DNA of 64,000 nucleotides from Bacteroidota bacterium (GTDB lineage: Bacteria; Bacteroidota; Ignavibacteria; Kryptoniales; JAKASW01). Both the position numbers and the translations under genes were made by a program. Location of the stretch: contig JAMCXB010000052.1 of NCBI GenBank assembly GCA_023480735.1, positions 51,461 through 115,460 of the forward strand, given 5' to 3'. Under the pieces are notes generated by a model that did no database searches, had not been told where the DNA came from, and worked only from the letters and a program-made list of their open reading frames with translations. Shown in pieces: positions 25,187 to 34,640 of the stretch. Numbering within the stretch: position 1 is the stretch's first letter; every line of letters begins with the position of its first letter.

Positions 25187-26197
25187 ATGCCCTATACCAT
25201 TACACTTATTCCCGGAGACGGAATCGGGCCCGAAATAACAAGGGCCGCAACTCGCGTTATTGAAGCAACCGGCGTCAAAATCGACTGGGATATCCAGATC
25301 GCTGGCGTTACGGCTATAGAGAAGTACAAAGATCCCCTGCCTCAAAGCGTCATAGATTCCATCGCAAGAAACAAGGTCGCTCTCAAAGGCCCCTTGATGA
25401 CACCCGTCGGTACGGGCTTCCGGAGCGTCAACGTTGCGCTGAGAAAGGAATTTGAGCTTTACTCGAACCTCCGACCGACGAAATCTTTCGAGGGAATAAA
25501 GTCACGGTATGAGAAAGTCAATCTCGTGATTGTCCGGGAAAACACAGAAGAATTTTACAGCGGTATCGAACATTATGTCGACGCCAAGAAGAGCGCCGCC
25601 GAGACGATAGGCATAGTAACGCGAACAGGCTCGGAGAGAATACTCAGATTTGCGTTCGAATATGCCCTCACGCATGGCAGGAAGAAGGTAACGATAGTAC
25701 ATAAGGCAAACATTCTGAAGTACACGAGCGGACTCTTCCTGGAAATCGGGAGAAACTTGTCGAAGGAGTATCCGCAGGTCGAGACAAACGACAGGATAAT
25801 CGACAACATGGCCATGCAGCTGGTAATGAACCCGCTCCAATTTGACGTCATTGTGACGACGAATCTTTTTGGTGACATCCTATCCGACCTTGCATCCGGA
25901 TTGGTCGGCGGGCTCGGCATGGCTCCGGGTGCAAACATTGGATACGAACATTCAGTTTTTGAAGCGGTTCACGGGAGCGCACCCGACATTGCGGGAAGGG
26001 GCATCGCCAACCCGTGCGCAGTCATCCTCGCGTCTGCAATGATGCTCGAACACCTAGGGGAAAGTGAAGCTGCTGCCAGAATTGAAGGGGCCGTGGCGGG
26101 AGTAATTAAGGAAGGTAAGAAGATCACAAGAGATCTCAGTCCGGCCAGTCCTGTTACAACGGACCAAATGGCCGACGCCATAGTCGAGAAGCTGTAA
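25187..26197 (+). CDS. NAD-type isocitrate dehydrogenase (isocitrate/isopropylmalate family)
   Basis: 336 residues, the short form of the family. It starts TLIPGDGIGPEI, has the substrate loop TGFRSVNVALRKEFELYSNLRP with the Ser/Asn/Arg ligands of isocitrate, the catalytic Tyr in RENTEEFYSGIEH, and metal-binding Asp residues in NLFGDILSDLASGLVGG. The FEGIKSRYEKVNLVIVRENTE segment is typical of NAD-dependent isocitrate dehydrogenase rather than LeuB. It converts isocitrate to 2-oxoglutarate and CO2 in the TCA cycle. Homoisocitrate or isopropylmalate activity cannot be fully excluded by eye. Confidence 0.85.
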   Translation: MPYTITLIPGDGIGPEITRAATRVIEATGVKIDWDIQIAGVTAIEKYKDPLPQSVIDSIARNKVALKGPLMTPVGTGFRSVNVALRKEFELYSNLRPTKSFEGIKSRYEKVNLVIVRENTEEFYSGIEHYVDAKKSAAETIGIVTRTGSERILRFAFEYALTHGRKKVTIVHKANILKYTSGLFLEIGRNLSKEYPQVETNDRIIDNMAMQLVMNPLQFDVIVTTNLFGDILSDLASGLVGGLGMAPGANIGYEHSVFEAVHGSAPDIAGRGIANPCAVILASAMMLEHLGESEAAARIEGAVAGVIKEGKKITRDLSPASPVTTDQMADAIVEKL

Positions 26198-26215
26198 GCG
26201 CGAAAGGAGTCAATC

Positions 26216-26515
26216 ATGGAAGCGAAGACTGTTGCTAAAAGCACAGCTGTGTTTAAGAATGGGCTTAAACTGCAGTGGCTTGGCCACGCTGCGTTTAGAA
26301 TCACTTCTCCAAACGGTATCAGGATGACCATGGTGTATGCCGACCACAGCAGCGGCATTACCGACGGCGACCGCGTCATTGATGGCGGCACCGTATCGGG
26401 ATTCGTGATGCGGAACCCCGGAATCGTTGAGGAAATTAATCCCCCGTTCTGTGAAGACAAAAGTAGCAGCGCCCAAACCGGGAGAAATACTGGAATAACT
26501 TCTGATGAAACGTAA
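26216..26515 (+). pseudogene. Decayed metallo-beta-lactamase-fold hydrolase (UPF0173-like)
   Basis: An intact ribosome site (AAGGAG, 6-base spacing) drives a 99-codon frame. Residues 15-33 (LKLQWLGHAAFRITSPNG) match the start of UPF0173-type metal-dependent hydrolases, but then jump to a segment that normally lies about 80 residues later (MTMVYADHSSGITDGDRVI). The HxHxDH metal site between them is gone, and everything after FVMRNPG is unrelated. An internal deletion plus 3' loss explains this. The 3' end overlaps the MFS gene start. No function is expected. Confidence 0.7.
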
Positions 26516-27698
26516 ACCCACCCTTGTTGTTCTACTGACAGTTTTCATAGATCTGCTTGGTTTCGGAATAGTTATACCCTTACTGCCATTCTATGGAGAA
26601 CATTTCGGCGCGACTCCAACAGTCATCGGTCTTCTTAGCTCCTCGTACTCTCTCATGCAGTTCCTGTTCATCCCCTTTTGGGGACGACTTTCGGATAGAT
26701 TAGGACGCCGGCCCATCATCATTTTGAGCGTACTTGGCTCGTTTATCTCGTACATGGCCTTCGGATTCGCCAACTCACTCCTGCTGCTCTTCTTATCGCG
26801 TATCCTGGGCGGATTCATGGGAGCCAATATCTCGACGGCATATGCATACATTGCAGACTCGACAAACGTAGAGGATCGCGCGAAGTATATGGGACTCATC
26901 GGAGCCGCGTTTGGAGTCGGCTTCATGCTGGGCCCCTTCGTCGGCGGAATCACGAGCAAAATAAGCTACGGCGCGCCTGGATTCGTTGCTGCCGGCCTAT
27001 CTCTGACAAATGCTGTACTCGCATATTTCATGCTTCCCGAATCAATTAAAGAAAAGATTAAACACGACAGGAAGATAAGCCTGCTGAACGTGCCTGCGAT
27101 AAGGGATGCATTCCGCAAGCCCGCCGTCGGCAACCTTATCATGGTATCATTCTTCTATACGGTAGCATTTTCAAATCTCTACGTCGCATTCCCTCTTTTC
27201 ACGGGGGACGTTTTCAATTATGGCACGGCGGCAAACGGTTATTTGTTCGCATACATAGGACTCATCGGCATCCTGATACAGGGCGGAGCAATCGGAAAGC
27301 TCGTGAAAAAATTCGGCGAACGGGGACTAATCATCAGCGGCATCGTCCTCCTTCTCGGCGGCTTGACTTTCGTTCCGCATACGCGGTCATTGTCGACTCT
27401 CATTGTCCTGGTAACGATGCTAGCAGTCGGCAGTGCACTCGTTACACCACCCTTGACAAGCCTTATTTCAAGGTACGCCGGCACCACTGAATACGGAAGC
27501 GTGCTTGGTGTTTCAAGGTCTTTCTCAAGTCTCGCCAGAGTAATAGGCCCGTTCTGGGGCGGGTTCATTCTCGGCTCGGCAGGACTCTCATGGCCATTCT
27601 ACACGGGAGGGATTATGCTTCTCGTCGCCCTATTGCTGGCGTTGCGCGTGCCAAAAATACAGCCGGAGCTGGCGGGTGATTCCGCAACTTCGAAGTAG
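26505..27698 (+). CDS. MFS drug-efflux-type transporter (TetA/YbfB-like)
   Basis: 397 residues, 12 predicted membrane helices. Motif A is clear between helices 2 and 3 (GRLSDRLGRRPIIILS) and motif C-like GAAFGVGFMLGPFVGG in helix 5, the signature of 12-TM proton-coupled drug exporters (DHA1). N-terminus FIDLLGFGIVIPLLPFY is typical of TetA-like members. Substrate unknown. The ATG lies inside the decayed hydrolase frame; no strong ribosome site. Confidence 0.88.
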   Translation: MKRKPTLVVLLTVFIDLLGFGIVIPLLPFYGEHFGATPTVIGLLSSSYSLMQFLFIPFWGRLSDRLGRRPIIILSVLGSFISYMAFGFANSLLLLFLSRILGGFMGANISTAYAYIADSTNVEDRAKYMGLIGAAFGVGFMLGPFVGGITSKISYGAPGFVAAGLSLTNAVLAYFMLPESIKEKIKHDRKISLLNVPAIRDAFRKPAVGNLIMVSFFYTVAFSNLYVAFPLFTGDVFNYGTAANGYLFAYIGLIGILIQGGAIGKLVKKFGERGLIISGIVLLLGGLTFVPHTRSLSTLIVLVTMLAVGSALVTPPLTSLISRYAGTTEYGSVLGVSRSFSSLARVIGPFWGGFILGSAGLSWPFYTGGIMLLVALLLALRVPKIQPELAGDSATSK

Positions 27699-27735
27699 AT
27701 TGCTTTTTGTTTTATCTTTTTGAATTTTATTGTGT

Positions 27736-28338
27736 ATGAAGCAAAACAAGAAACGTTCGCAGAAACGGACCAGCATCAAGGAGTCTCCCCGTACGTCACA
27801 GAAGCTTCCCCGGCAGAAGAGAAATCAGAAGGCCGCCGACACACAGTTGCTTGTGTCGGAGATTGAAGTCGGAATTTACGAGGTCGACAAGATTTTCGAG
27901 GGACAGGGCGACAAGCTTGGTGACCAGTATGTGCTGGACTCGCTCAACAGTTTTGTGAAACTGATCAAAGAAATGACATACGAGTCCTACGCGGAAAGGT
28001 TAAGAGAGGGATCCGACGATGAATCAGATATGATGCATATCAATGTCGTCAATCGACTCAGTACAGCGATAGAGGAACTGGGTCTCCACGTCACGGACAC
28101 CGAATTAAGCGAGGCCGTCAAGCAGGTACTCACACAGGTCAAGAAGGTGAAATCTGCAAAGGACTCACGGGCGTATCTGGACCCTCTTGCTAAGCGGCTG
28201 AAGGAGATGGGATTCAAATCAGACTTTCTTACAGAATCCGACGTCGACGGGGAGACAATCCGTCTCGAGGACATTGAGAACCTGGATGATCTTAACCTGG
28301 ACGACGACGACCTGGACCTGGACGATTTTCGGCCGTAG
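27736..28338 (+). CDS. Hypothetical acidic-tailed protein
   Basis: 200 residues, not recognised. The first 35 are very basic and probably disordered, the middle (about 40-170) is helical, and the last 20 are almost entirely Asp/Leu (LDDLNLDDDDLDLDDF). No signal peptide or membrane segment. ATG at 27736 is preferred over a TTG two codons upstream; no clear ribosome site. It is followed by ychF after 111 bases. The charge layout suggests a nucleic-acid or protein-binding partner, but nothing more can be said. Confidence 0.6.
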   Translation: MKQNKKRSQKRTSIKESPRTSQKLPRQKRNQKAADTQLLVSEIEVGIYEVDKIFEGQGDKLGDQYVLDSLNSFVKLIKEMTYESYAERLREGSDDESDMMHINVVNRLSTAIEELGLHVTDTELSEAVKQVLTQVKKVKSAKDSRAYLDPLAKRLKEMGFKSDFLTESDVDGETIRLEDIENLDDLNLDDDDLDLDDFRP

Positions 28339-28370
28339 CATCGACGCCTGCCAATAGCCCCGGCCTTTTT
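28331..28370 (+). terminator. Possible weak terminator
   Basis: GGCCG pairs with CGGCC across a 25-base loop and is followed by TTTTT. Short stem, so only a candidate; it overlaps the stop codon of the acidic-tail gene. Confidence 0.3.
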
Positions 28371-28449
28371 CACTTCATCTTCCTTTTTGTGATTGTGGCA
28401 CAAAAGAATCAAATTAATTATCAGACTAATCTATATGGTGGCATAGAGA

Positions 28450-29547
28450 ATGGGCTTTAATTGTGGAATCATCGGCTTGCCGAACGTCGGGAAGTCGACA
28501 ATATTTAACGCGCTGACTGCAGCGGGCATTGCCGCTGAGAATTATCCTTTTTGCACGATTGAGCCGAACGTAGGCATCGTACCCGTGCCCGATGGACGCC
28601 TGAACAAACTCGCCGCCCTGTACAACACGCAGAAGATCATCCCGACAACAATCGAATTTGTGGACATTGCCGGACTCGTCCGCGGCGCGAGCAAAGGTGA
28701 AGGCCTCGGGAATCAGTTTCTCGGTCACATAAGAGAGGTGGATGCTGTCGCCCATGTGGTAAGATGCTTCGAAGATTCAAACGTCGTCCATGTCGACGGT
28801 TCGGTAGATCCGAAGAGGGACATCGAGGTTGTCGAGACCGAGCTTATCATCAAGGATCTGGACACACTTGAGCGAAAGATCAAGGAAACGGAGGGGCGCG
28901 CGCGGTCAGGTGACAAGAAAATTAAGGAAGAATACGATGTGTATATGCGGCTTTCCGAACACATGAATTCTGGAAGGCTCGCAAGATATATGAGCTTCGA
29001 AGATGAACTCCAGCGCGAATATGTTCGCATGCTGCATCTCCTTACGGACAAGCCGGTGATGTACATCGCAAACGTGGATGAGGCAAATGTCAAGACCGGC
29101 AACAAATACGTCGAAGTCGTGAAAGAGATCGCCTCACGTGAGGGGGCAAGAGTCGTAATGGTATCCGGCAAGATAGAGGCGGAGCTTTCCCAGCTTGCAG
29201 ACGATGAGCGGACGGCATTCCTCGCCGATCTTGGTTTGAATGAGTCCGGACTGCAGCGGGTTATCAGAGAAGGATATTCGCTCCTCAACCTGGTTACGTT
29301 TTTCACCGCGGGCCCGAAGGAGGTCCACGCATGGACGGTAGAATCTAACACCCCTGCGCCAAGGGCCTCCGCAAGAATTCACTCTGATTTCGAAAAGGGC
29401 TTCATACGAATGGAAGTCATCAGATATGACGACCTCATGCGACTCGGATCAGAACAGGGCGTGAAAGAGGCAGGCCTTCTTCATGTCGAAGGGAAAGACT
29501 ACACGGTCCAGGATGGCGATATAGTGGTTGTTAGATTCAGTGCCTAA
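28450..29547 (+). CDS. ychF: Ribosome-binding ATPase YchF
   Basis: 365 residues. P-loop GLPNVGKST, G2/G3 DIAGLVRGASKGEGLGNQFL, and the C-terminal TGS-like domain (LVTFFTAGPKEVHAWT ... FEKGFIRMEVI). YchF/OLA1 is the Obg-family member that prefers ATP and binds the ribosome, with roles in stress responses. Full length for the family. Confidence 0.96.
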   Translation: MGFNCGIIGLPNVGKSTIFNALTAAGIAAENYPFCTIEPNVGIVPVPDGRLNKLAALYNTQKIIPTTIEFVDIAGLVRGASKGEGLGNQFLGHIREVDAVAHVVRCFEDSNVVHVDGSVDPKRDIEVVETELIIKDLDTLERKIKETEGRARSGDKKIKEEYDVYMRLSEHMNSGRLARYMSFEDELQREYVRMLHLLTDKPVMYIANVDEANVKTGNKYVEVVKEIASREGARVVMVSGKIEAELSQLADDERTAFLADLGLNESGLQRVIREGYSLLNLVTFFTAGPKEVHAWTVESNTPAPRASARIHSDFEKGFIRMEVIRYDDLMRLGSEQGVKEAGLLHVEGKDYTVQDGDIVVVRFSA

Positions 29548-29626
29548 GTTGAGTACACACGGTTGCAGCAATGCTTGCATCGGCTGCGATTCCAACAAAT
29601 CGAAGGAATATTTGGGGAGGTAATTT

Positions 29627-30493
29627 ATGAAAAGGTTCTTCAGACTATCAGCCTTTCTGGTCCTCATCCTGCCCGCTGCACTCCTGGGTCAAACGAGAAT
29701 TCATGCGGTCAGCTTCTACTCCGAGAGCGTCCATGACACTATGCATGTCGTGATCCTGCTTCCAACCCATTATGACCATTCGCGTTCGTATCCTGTGCTG
29801 TTTCTTCTTCACGGCTACGGCGGCAGCCAGGTCGACTGGACCGAGAGAACAAAACTTGTAACCTACAGTGCGCATATCCCGGCTATTATAGTCATGCCGG
29901 ATGCAAAGAACTCGTGGTATGTGAACTCTCAAACCGACACTAATTCCGGTTACGAAGATTATATGACTCACGACCTGCCGAAATTTATAAATTCCATCTA
30001 CCCGATCGACACAACCCGCGAGGCTATTGCAGGCTTGTCGATGGGAGGATACGGCGCCCTAATGTTGGCACTCAGACACCCGAACAGGTTCATGTTCGCA
30101 GGAGACTTGAGCGGAGCAATTACCATCCCCGGCGTCATCGATTCCGTCCTTGCACATCCGAAGGCTCCGATCCCAAGCGGGCAGGGCCCGATCTATCCGA
30201 GCATCGTGAAGGCTTTCGGAGATTCGAACAAGCAGTTCAGGGACGATCACAATGTCTTTGTTCTCCTGCAAAGAGAGCACGACAAGAAACTTCCCTATAT
30301 ATTTTGTGCAGTCGGGATCCAGGACGGATTCACCGGTTTCCTACCCGCGCATCGGCTCTTTACAGACATGCTCCGCAAATACGGAAAATTATACGAATAC
30401 CACGAAATGCCGGGTGTGCATAACTGGCAATTCTGGGACATGGAGATACAACCGCTGCTCGAAAGGATGGCGGTCATAATGAAGCTGAAGTGA
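29627..30493 (+). CDS. Secreted esterase (alpha/beta hydrolase, esterase D / antigen 85 type)
   Basis: 288 residues with a signal peptide ending LLGQ. Core motifs: PVLFLLHGYGG (oxyanion side), nucleophile Ser in GLSMGGYGAL, and a C-terminal His in PGVHNWQFW. These are the features of the putative esterase family that includes feruloyl esterases and antigen 85-like acyltransferases. Acts outside the cytoplasm on an unknown ester. GGAGG at good spacing before the ATG. Its stop overlaps the GTG start of the next gene (GTGA). Confidence 0.88.
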   Translation: MKRFFRLSAFLVLILPAALLGQTRIHAVSFYSESVHDTMHVVILLPTHYDHSRSYPVLFLLHGYGGSQVDWTERTKLVTYSAHIPAIIVMPDAKNSWYVNSQTDTNSGYEDYMTHDLPKFINSIYPIDTTREAIAGLSMGGYGALMLALRHPNRFMFAGDLSGAITIPGVIDSVLAHPKAPIPSGQGPIYPSIVKAFGDSNKQFRDDHNVFVLLQREHDKKLPYIFCAVGIQDGFTGFLPAHRLFTDMLRKYGKLYEYHEMPGVHNWQFWDMEIQPLLERMAVIMKLK

Positions 30494-31182
30494 TCCCGGA
30501 AAAGCAGGCCCTCGGACAGCTGAACTCGGAAATCATTTCCTGCCGCAAATGTCCCCGGCTGGTAGCGTGGCGGGAGAAAGTGGCGCGGGAGAAGGTTGCA
30601 AGGTTTTCGAGCCGGGATTACTGGGGGAAACCGGTCCCTGGTTTCGGAGACCCTGACGCCCGGGTGCTGATAGTCGGACTCGCCCCCGCCGCACACGGCG
30701 CGAACAGGACGGGCCGGATGTTCACCGGCGACAGGAGCGGAGAATGGCTGTACAGGTCTCTCTACAAATTCGGCTTCTCAAACCAGGAAAGCTCCGATTC
30801 CACCGACGACGGCTTGAAGCTGACCGATTGCTACATCACCGCCGTCATAAGGTGTGCCCCGCCGGCAAACAAACCCTTGCCCGGAGAAATCGAAAACTGC
30901 AAACCGTACCTGCTGGACGAAATTACTCTTCTTAGGAACGTAAGAGTGATCATATCGCTCGGAAAGATACCGTTCGATAATACTCTCGCGTCGCTAACCG
31001 GGCTCGGTATAGCAAATTTCGACAGGAGACCGAAATTCGGGCACGGAGCGAAGGTCCGCGTGAACGAAGGACTGACGGTTATCGCCTCTTATCATCCCAG
31101 CCAGCAAAACACGTTTACGGGAAAACTCACCCGGCCGATGTTCGAGTCGGTATTCAGAAATGCCAGAAGACTTTTAGGGTAA
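30490..31182 (+). CDS. Uracil-DNA glycosylase, family 5 (UDGb)
   Basis: 230 residues. Motif 1 GLAPAAHGANRTGRMFTGD and motif 2 HPSQQNTFTG are those of family 5 glycosylases, which lack the acidic catalytic residue of family 4 and remove uracil and hypoxanthine from DNA. Cys residues at CRKCP and further ones (DCYITAVIRCAPP, ENCKPY) fit the 4Fe-4S cluster. GTG start overlapping the esterase stop by 4 bases, so translational coupling is likely although the functions are unrelated. Confidence 0.9.
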   Translation: MIPEKQALGQLNSEIISCRKCPRLVAWREKVAREKVARFSSRDYWGKPVPGFGDPDARVLIVGLAPAAHGANRTGRMFTGDRSGEWLYRSLYKFGFSNQESSDSTDDGLKLTDCYITAVIRCAPPANKPLPGEIENCKPYLLDEITLLRNVRVIISLGKIPFDNTLASLTGLGIANFDRRPKFGHGAKVRVNEGLTVIASYHPSQQNTFTGKLTRPMFESVFRNARRLLG

Positions 31183-31279
31183 GTCAAAATTCAAAAGTCA
31201 AATAAGGAGACGATGCTGGAAATCAGACTCCCCTCATTCACAAAACCTTAGCCCATTTTTGACTTTTCACTTTTGACCT
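31181..31279. repeat. Imperfect inverted repeat of AGTCAAAA units
   Basis: 31181-31202 and 31258-31279 are imperfect reverse complements (about 19 of 22 positions) built of AAGTCAAAA-type units around a 55-base loop. It lies between two convergent genes and may act as a bidirectional terminator. Confidence 0.5.
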
Positions 31280-31285
31280 TTAACC

Positions 31286-31987
31286 TCATTTCAAGACTAC
31301 CATCTTCTTCACTGCTGACCAGTCATCCGTACTGATTCGATAGAAATAAACCCCGGATGAGACCTGCAAGCCGTTCCTGTTAATACCGTTCCATGTCAGC
31401 TCGTTGTATCCCGCCGGATAATTCCCGTCCGCGATCCCTGCAACTTCTCTCCCAAGCAAATCATAAATGACAATCCTGACACGCGATGCCTTCGGAAGCT
31501 CAAAAGCGATCTTTGTCGATGGATTAAACGGATTCGGGAAGTTGTTGTAGAGTTTATAGTCCTTCGGTGCGGCAACCGATACCGTCATTTCTTTTGTCCA
31601 CTTCTGACCATCGGAGGTGCTTATCACCGCCGTCAACGTTGTGTCTTTCCCAATGGGAGCTTCCTTATCGACGGAGAACACGAACTCGGCATCTCCTGAG
31701 CTCTCTGGGGGGATATTTTTCAATAGCACCGTGCTTGATTTGAATTCGAGCCATGACGGGACATTGGTGAAAGCCACAGAAACCATCTTTGCTCCAACGC
31801 TCGAACTGTTTTGAATGACAAGCGAGATCGTGTTTCCTGTCGATGCAAACGGGATTTGCCAGATGAGCGCCTTTGACGCCATTACGCTTTGCATCATTTG
31901 ACCGCTTGCATTGTTCGAGGCATGACTTGGAGTCTGAGCAATCGCACTCCCGAAGAGGATCACGAACAGAATTCCAATCTTTTTCAT
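31286..31987 (-). CDS. Small T9SS cargo protein
   Basis: 233 residues: signal peptide (ends GSAIAQ), an Ig-like beta domain of about 120 residues (NTISLVIQNSSS, PPESSGDAEFVFSV), then a T9SS type A sorting domain with NNFPNPFNPSTKI and SGVYFYRI. No catalytic motif. Probably a surface-anchored structural or binding protein. GGAG lies 12 bases before the ATG. Confidence 0.8.
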   Translation of the reverse strand: MKKIGILFVILFGSAIAQTPSHASNNASGQMMQSVMASKALIWQIPFASTGNTISLVIQNSSSVGAKMVSVAFTNVPSWLEFKSSTVLLKNIPPESSGDAEFVFSVDKEAPIGKDTTLTAVISTSDGQKWTKEMTVSVAAPKDYKLYNNFPNPFNPSTKIAFELPKASRVRIVIYDLLGREVAGIADGNYPAGYNELTWNGINRNGLQVSSGVYFYRISTDDWSAVKKMVVLK

Positions 31988-32097
31988 CTGAGTATTCTCC
32001 TTCCACGCTCCTTAACTTCTGAACTTCTTAAGTTCTCACTAGTGACCTCAGACTTCCGGCCACTCGCTCACTCATCCTGCATCCTTTCTCCTGTTTA

Positions 32098-33054
32098 CTA
32101 CGGTAGTTTCCTGATCAGATACTCCGCGTTATACTTCAGCAGCGCATACGCCTCACTCGTTAAGTGTTTCCCGTTCTGCGCCTCCACTTCATTGACAAAA
32201 GCATTAAGAATATTTCTTGCTGCCGCGGTGTCACCGGCGACAAGCCTGTTCCCTGCATTGTCAAGCTTCGAGTCGAGGCTGTTGGCAACACCCTGATTGT
32301 CTATCCAGCCGAGAGAAAGAGCCTGGTGCTTGTACGAAATAAGTGTGTCTATCCATGACGACGCGGAGGAATCCAAAGGAGGTGCAGTTGGTCCGATTGT
32401 CCAGCCGTGATAGTTGACCGCATTTTGCATCGAGTCAACATAGCTGGTTATCACGTTGTAAATCGAATCTTGTGTGGCGGTTGTATCTTGGTCAATGTCA
32501 GGGTAGAATTCATAAACGTTGAAATCGGGATAGGCTGTAAATGCTCTAATTCCCGGAAGAGCTTTGCTCATCATAGTAAAACCGTTCACACTCGAGCCTG
32601 GTCCTGGTAAGAGCGTATCCACGCCAAAGTTTGCAACCGAATTGTGTGCTATCGCGACATCCCAGTTTAAGCTTGGCAACTGAGGGAAACCTACGGACTC
32701 CACGGCATTGATCGCCGGTGGGTAGTAACGCTTAAATAAAGTTTCTTCAAAGCTGTTAGCAAACTGTAGTCCCAAGGTATCGTAAATGATCGAACCAGAA
32801 TGACGTCTAATATCAATTTCAAAAATCCAGACGTTTCCTTTATTGTTTTTCCGATTTATGAGCGTATAGTTATAGTAGTAAAAGTGCAGCGATGGGTCGT
32901 ACGATATCCTACACGGCAATGATACACTATATAGAAAGGGATAATCTAGACTCAAATTATCTTGAGCGATCAGTGTTCTCACGTTGTTCTGAGCAAACAG
33001 CTCGCCTCGAAACAAACCTACCAATGATAGCAAAGCAAAAGTCATCTGTCGCAT
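32098..33054 (-). CDS. Secreted protein with C-terminal FIMAH-like domain
   Basis: 318 residues. A signal peptide (ends GELFAQ) is followed by a mature region rich in Tyr/Asn/Asp with no recognised fold. The last 75 residues (SLGWIDNQGVANSLDSKLDNAG ... TAAARNILNAFVNEVEAQ) match the FIMAH domain, a helical tail common in bacterial exoproteins. No T9SS tail. The neighbour at 35038 has a related tail, so these form a group of secreted proteins. Function unknown. Confidence 0.68.
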   Translation of the reverse strand: MRQMTFALLSLVGLFRGELFAQNNVRTLIAQDNLSLDYPFLYSVSLPCRISYDPSLHFYYYNYTLINRKNNKGNVWIFEIDIRRHSGSIIYDTLGLQFANSFEETLFKRYYPPAINAVESVGFPQLPSLNWDVAIAHNSVANFGVDTLLPGPGSSVNGFTMMSKALPGIRAFTAYPDFNVYEFYPDIDQDTTATQDSIYNVITSYVDSMQNAVNYHGWTIGPTAPPLDSSASSWIDTLISYKHQALSLGWIDNQGVANSLDSKLDNAGNRLVAGDTAAARNILNAFVNEVEAQNGKHLTSEAYALLKYNAEYLIRKLP

Positions 33055-33065
33055 CTAAATCCTCC

Positions 33066-34640
33066 TTAATGTGCCTCGTAAAATTCATAATGAACCGATC
33101 TCCCCTCAGGTATCCTATATCCCTGATGAAAATTCATCCACCGTTGCAATTCTTTTCCTAATTTAGTCATCATGGCAAGACTTGGATGATTGGAGTTATA
33201 CTCCTGATATAGTCCTCCGTTATTAATATCAACGCTGCGGCCTATACGATGAAGTTGGTGGGGAGATCGCCAATCAGCATCAATGTCATATACCCCTCCC
33301 CATGGCAAGCTCATATCATTTAAACTGATTTTAATAGGGACACCACCTCCTGCAGGCGATGCTGACCAATCATAAAAATCTAAAACTGCCAAAAATAAAC
33401 TGTCCCCCATAGCAGGTGTGCAATAATCGTTATCCGGATGATTATTAACTGCCGCTTGTGTTGCTTGTGCAAGAGTATATGGCTCCTCGCCCCTAGGCAG
33501 AAATATTAAGTCCCTGAAGTTAACCAGTGCAGGCACTTGAACGTTTAAATTCACCGTATCCTTCACGGAAGGATCGGATACCAAATAGGCAGTTATGAGG
33601 TATGTTCCGGAGATTTGCGATGCTACATATTTGTCCACAACAGCCATCCCGTCCTGGTCCGTTGTCAGTCGAATAGATGGACCGCTCGCACCCTGACCGT
33701 AAAAAGTCCCCTGTAAAGATGGAGGAGGTGTAACATCACTGCTCGCAGCGTGAGCGTGGCCGCCTGTGCCTTTTTGATAGTCCTGAGTTATTTCCACTGC
33801 GGCATTTTTCACAGGGCTCCCTTGAGCATCCGTAACCAAAACGGTAAAACCACGTTCGGGTCGGTAACCAACAAGGGTATTTGCCTCGTTCTTATATCCT
33901 GGCCTTGTTGTTACGCCGCCCGGCAGAAGAGTTGGCCAGATCGACCATGGAGCATGGCTCAATATCTTCAGGTTGTAACCTTGCCGGTACCTTAAACGCA
34001 ATATCAGCCAATCCCCAGGATATTGGATGGCTCCCCATGTATTGCTTTCCCAGCAGTCATCAGAAGGATGTCCGTGTAAATCAACGCCCCCAATAATCGT
34101 TCCATTCGGATACTCGTAAAACCAGCCCGTGCCAGTGGCTTCCCATCTAGCTTCGTAGACAAAACTCAAGGTGTCTCCCTTATTAATCTTGATCACATAG
34201 ATGGAATCTGGATGGTTGTCAAAATTATACCACCAGTATACATATCCAGACCAGATGAAGGTAGCATATTGATCGGTGCATTGGTTATAAAAGGGGACCT
34301 GAGAGCTAAATACTTCCGCATTTCCATCAGCCCCAAAGAACGGAATCAGATCAAATCGATATCTCAATGTATCATTTACAGAAATCTTTACGCATGCTGA
34401 ATCCGGCAATGGGGAATCAGCTATTTCGTCAAGTTCGTATGGACCTATCATTATTGCACCGGTTTCCGGAGCCACAAACTCGCCGTCTGTTTCCACACGG
34501 GACACATGCCTCGGTGAAATTGATATTGTATCTCTCAAGTGCACCTGTGCCACTACTGGAATGGATAGGACACAAGAGAATACTAATGAAAATACCAGAA
34601 ATTTCCCCACCCATATTGACAAGTCGGCCCAAAAACACAA
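33066..34640 (-). CDS. Secreted protein with LAS/M15-like metallopeptidase C-terminus (candidate)
   Basis: 524 residues. An N-terminal hydrophobic signal ends PVVAQ; beta-rich domains follow, with one Ig/carboxypeptidase-like unit (FTVLVTDAQGSPVKNAAVEI). The C-terminus has H-x2-H-R-x-G-x-x-V-D (SPHQLHRIGRSVDI, about 459-472) and VHYEF at 516-520, the spacing of zinc ligands in D-Ala-D-Ala / LAS-type peptidases. Peptidoglycan or peptide cleavage is inference. The start is a problem: the in-frame ATG used by its sister leader (34685 here) is cut off by a TGA at 34650-34652, leaving TTG 34640 or GTG 34610, both without ribosome sites. Expression may be impaired. Confidence 0.6.
   Translation of the reverse strand: MCFWADLSIWVGKFLVFSLVFSCVLSIPVVAQVHLRDTISISPRHVSRVETDGEFVAPETGAIMIGPYELDEIADSPLPDSACVKISVNDTLRYRFDLIPFFGADGNAEVFSSQVPFYNQCTDQYATFIWSGYVYWWYNFDNHPDSIYVIKINKGDTLSFVYEARWEATGTGWFYEYPNGTIIGGVDLHGHPSDDCWESNTWGAIQYPGDWLILRLRYRQGYNLKILSHAPWSIWPTLLPGGVTTRPGYKNEANTLVGYRPERGFTVLVTDAQGSPVKNAAVEITQDYQKGTGGHAHAASSDVTPPPSLQGTFYGQGASGPSIRLTTDQDGMAVVDKYVASQISGTYLITAYLVSDPSVKDTVNLNVQVPALVNFRDLIFLPRGEEPYTLAQATQAAVNNHPDNDYCTPAMGDSLFLAVLDFYDWSASPAGGGVPIKISLNDMSLPWGGVYDIDADWRSPHQLHRIGRSVDINNGGLYQEYNSNHPSLAMMTKLGKELQRWMNFHQGYRIPEGRSVHYEFYEAH

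Noticed and set aside
30490..31182. Family 4 uracil-DNA glycosylase
   Set aside because: The motif GLAPAAHGANRTGRMFTGD and HPSQQNTFTG fit family 5 better than family 4.
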